Source of the DNA: JAXGTD01 sp040775095
GTDB lineage: Bacteria > Pseudomonadota > Gammaproteobacteria > Chromatiales > Chromatiaceae
Assembly (NCBI GenBank): GCA_040775095.1
Contig: JAXGTD010000104.1
Location: 1 to 15,648, forward strand
DNA length: 15,648 bases
Direction of reading: 5' to 3'
Positions 15,608 to 15,648 of the stretch are shown here, piece after piece. A program made the translations under genes and the position numbers. The notes under the pieces are model-generated. The model saw only the letters and a list, made by a program, of their open reading frames with translations, made no database searches and had not been told where the DNA came from. How positions within the stretch are numbered: position 1 is the first letter of the stretch; every line of letters starts with the position of its first letter.

Positions 15608-15648
15608 CCGATCGCTCCGTTCAGGTTGAGGCCGGCGGCGAGCGCGGC
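15604..15648 (-). CDS. 3' end of an upstream gene (partial)
   Basis: The last 14 codons of a gene read AALAAGLNLNGAIG and end in TGA that overlaps the GH57 start by 4 nt (ATGA). The piece is too short to identify. The coupling and the frame make it credible. By context it may be another glucan-metabolism gene, but that is inference only. Confidence 0.6.
   Translation of the reverse strand, partial: AALAAGLNLNGAIG

Overview
The window is high-GC DNA, most likely from a gammaproteobacterium. A purple sulfur bacterium (Chromatiaceae or a close relative) fits best. The hints are a secreted DsrE-family protein, a PDC-domain/C-terminal-domain protein that I associate with sulfur-oxidising gammaproteobacteria, paired GH57 glucan enzymes, and a class A RNase P RNA of proteobacterial type. 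The assignment is an inference from family knowledge, not from a marker gene.

Left part (1 to about 3.2 kb): an accessory, plasmid- or island-like strip with every gene on the minus strand. It holds the N-terminal and middle part of an ArdC-like anti-restriction protein that has lost its zinc-protease motif, a HigB/HigA-type toxin-antitoxin pair (toxin first), a Phd/YefM-ParE-type pair (antitoxin first), and a small unknown gene. Three copies of a palindrome centred on CGCATGCG (one copy degenerate) sit between these units. I found no further copy in the other 12 kb.

Middle part (3.2 to 9.3 kb): a sodium/bile-acid-type symporter (minus), a secreted DsrE-like protein (the only plus-strand gene), and a strong hairpin between convergent genes. 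Then come a GMC-family FAD oxidoreductase with a translationally coupled Tat-exported small subunit carrying seven Ala-Ser-Ala-Gln repeats, and a soluble PDC-sensor protein without membrane segments or a known output domain.

Right part (9.0 to 15.6 kb), all on the minus strand: clpB with a small Cys-rich gene behind it, the RNase P RNA gene rnpB, two adjacent but diverged GH57 alpha-glucan enzymes, and the last codons of a further gene that overlaps the second GH57 start by 4 nt.

Functional picture: a mobile or defence strip abuts housekeeping stress (clpB), RNA-processing (rnpB) and storage-glucan genes. No rRNA, tRNA, CRISPR array or complete insertion sequence was seen. The most notable items are the HExxH-less ArdC, the palindromes between toxin-antitoxin modules, the Tat/ASAQ-repeat subunit of the GMC dehydrogenase, and the orphan PDC protein.
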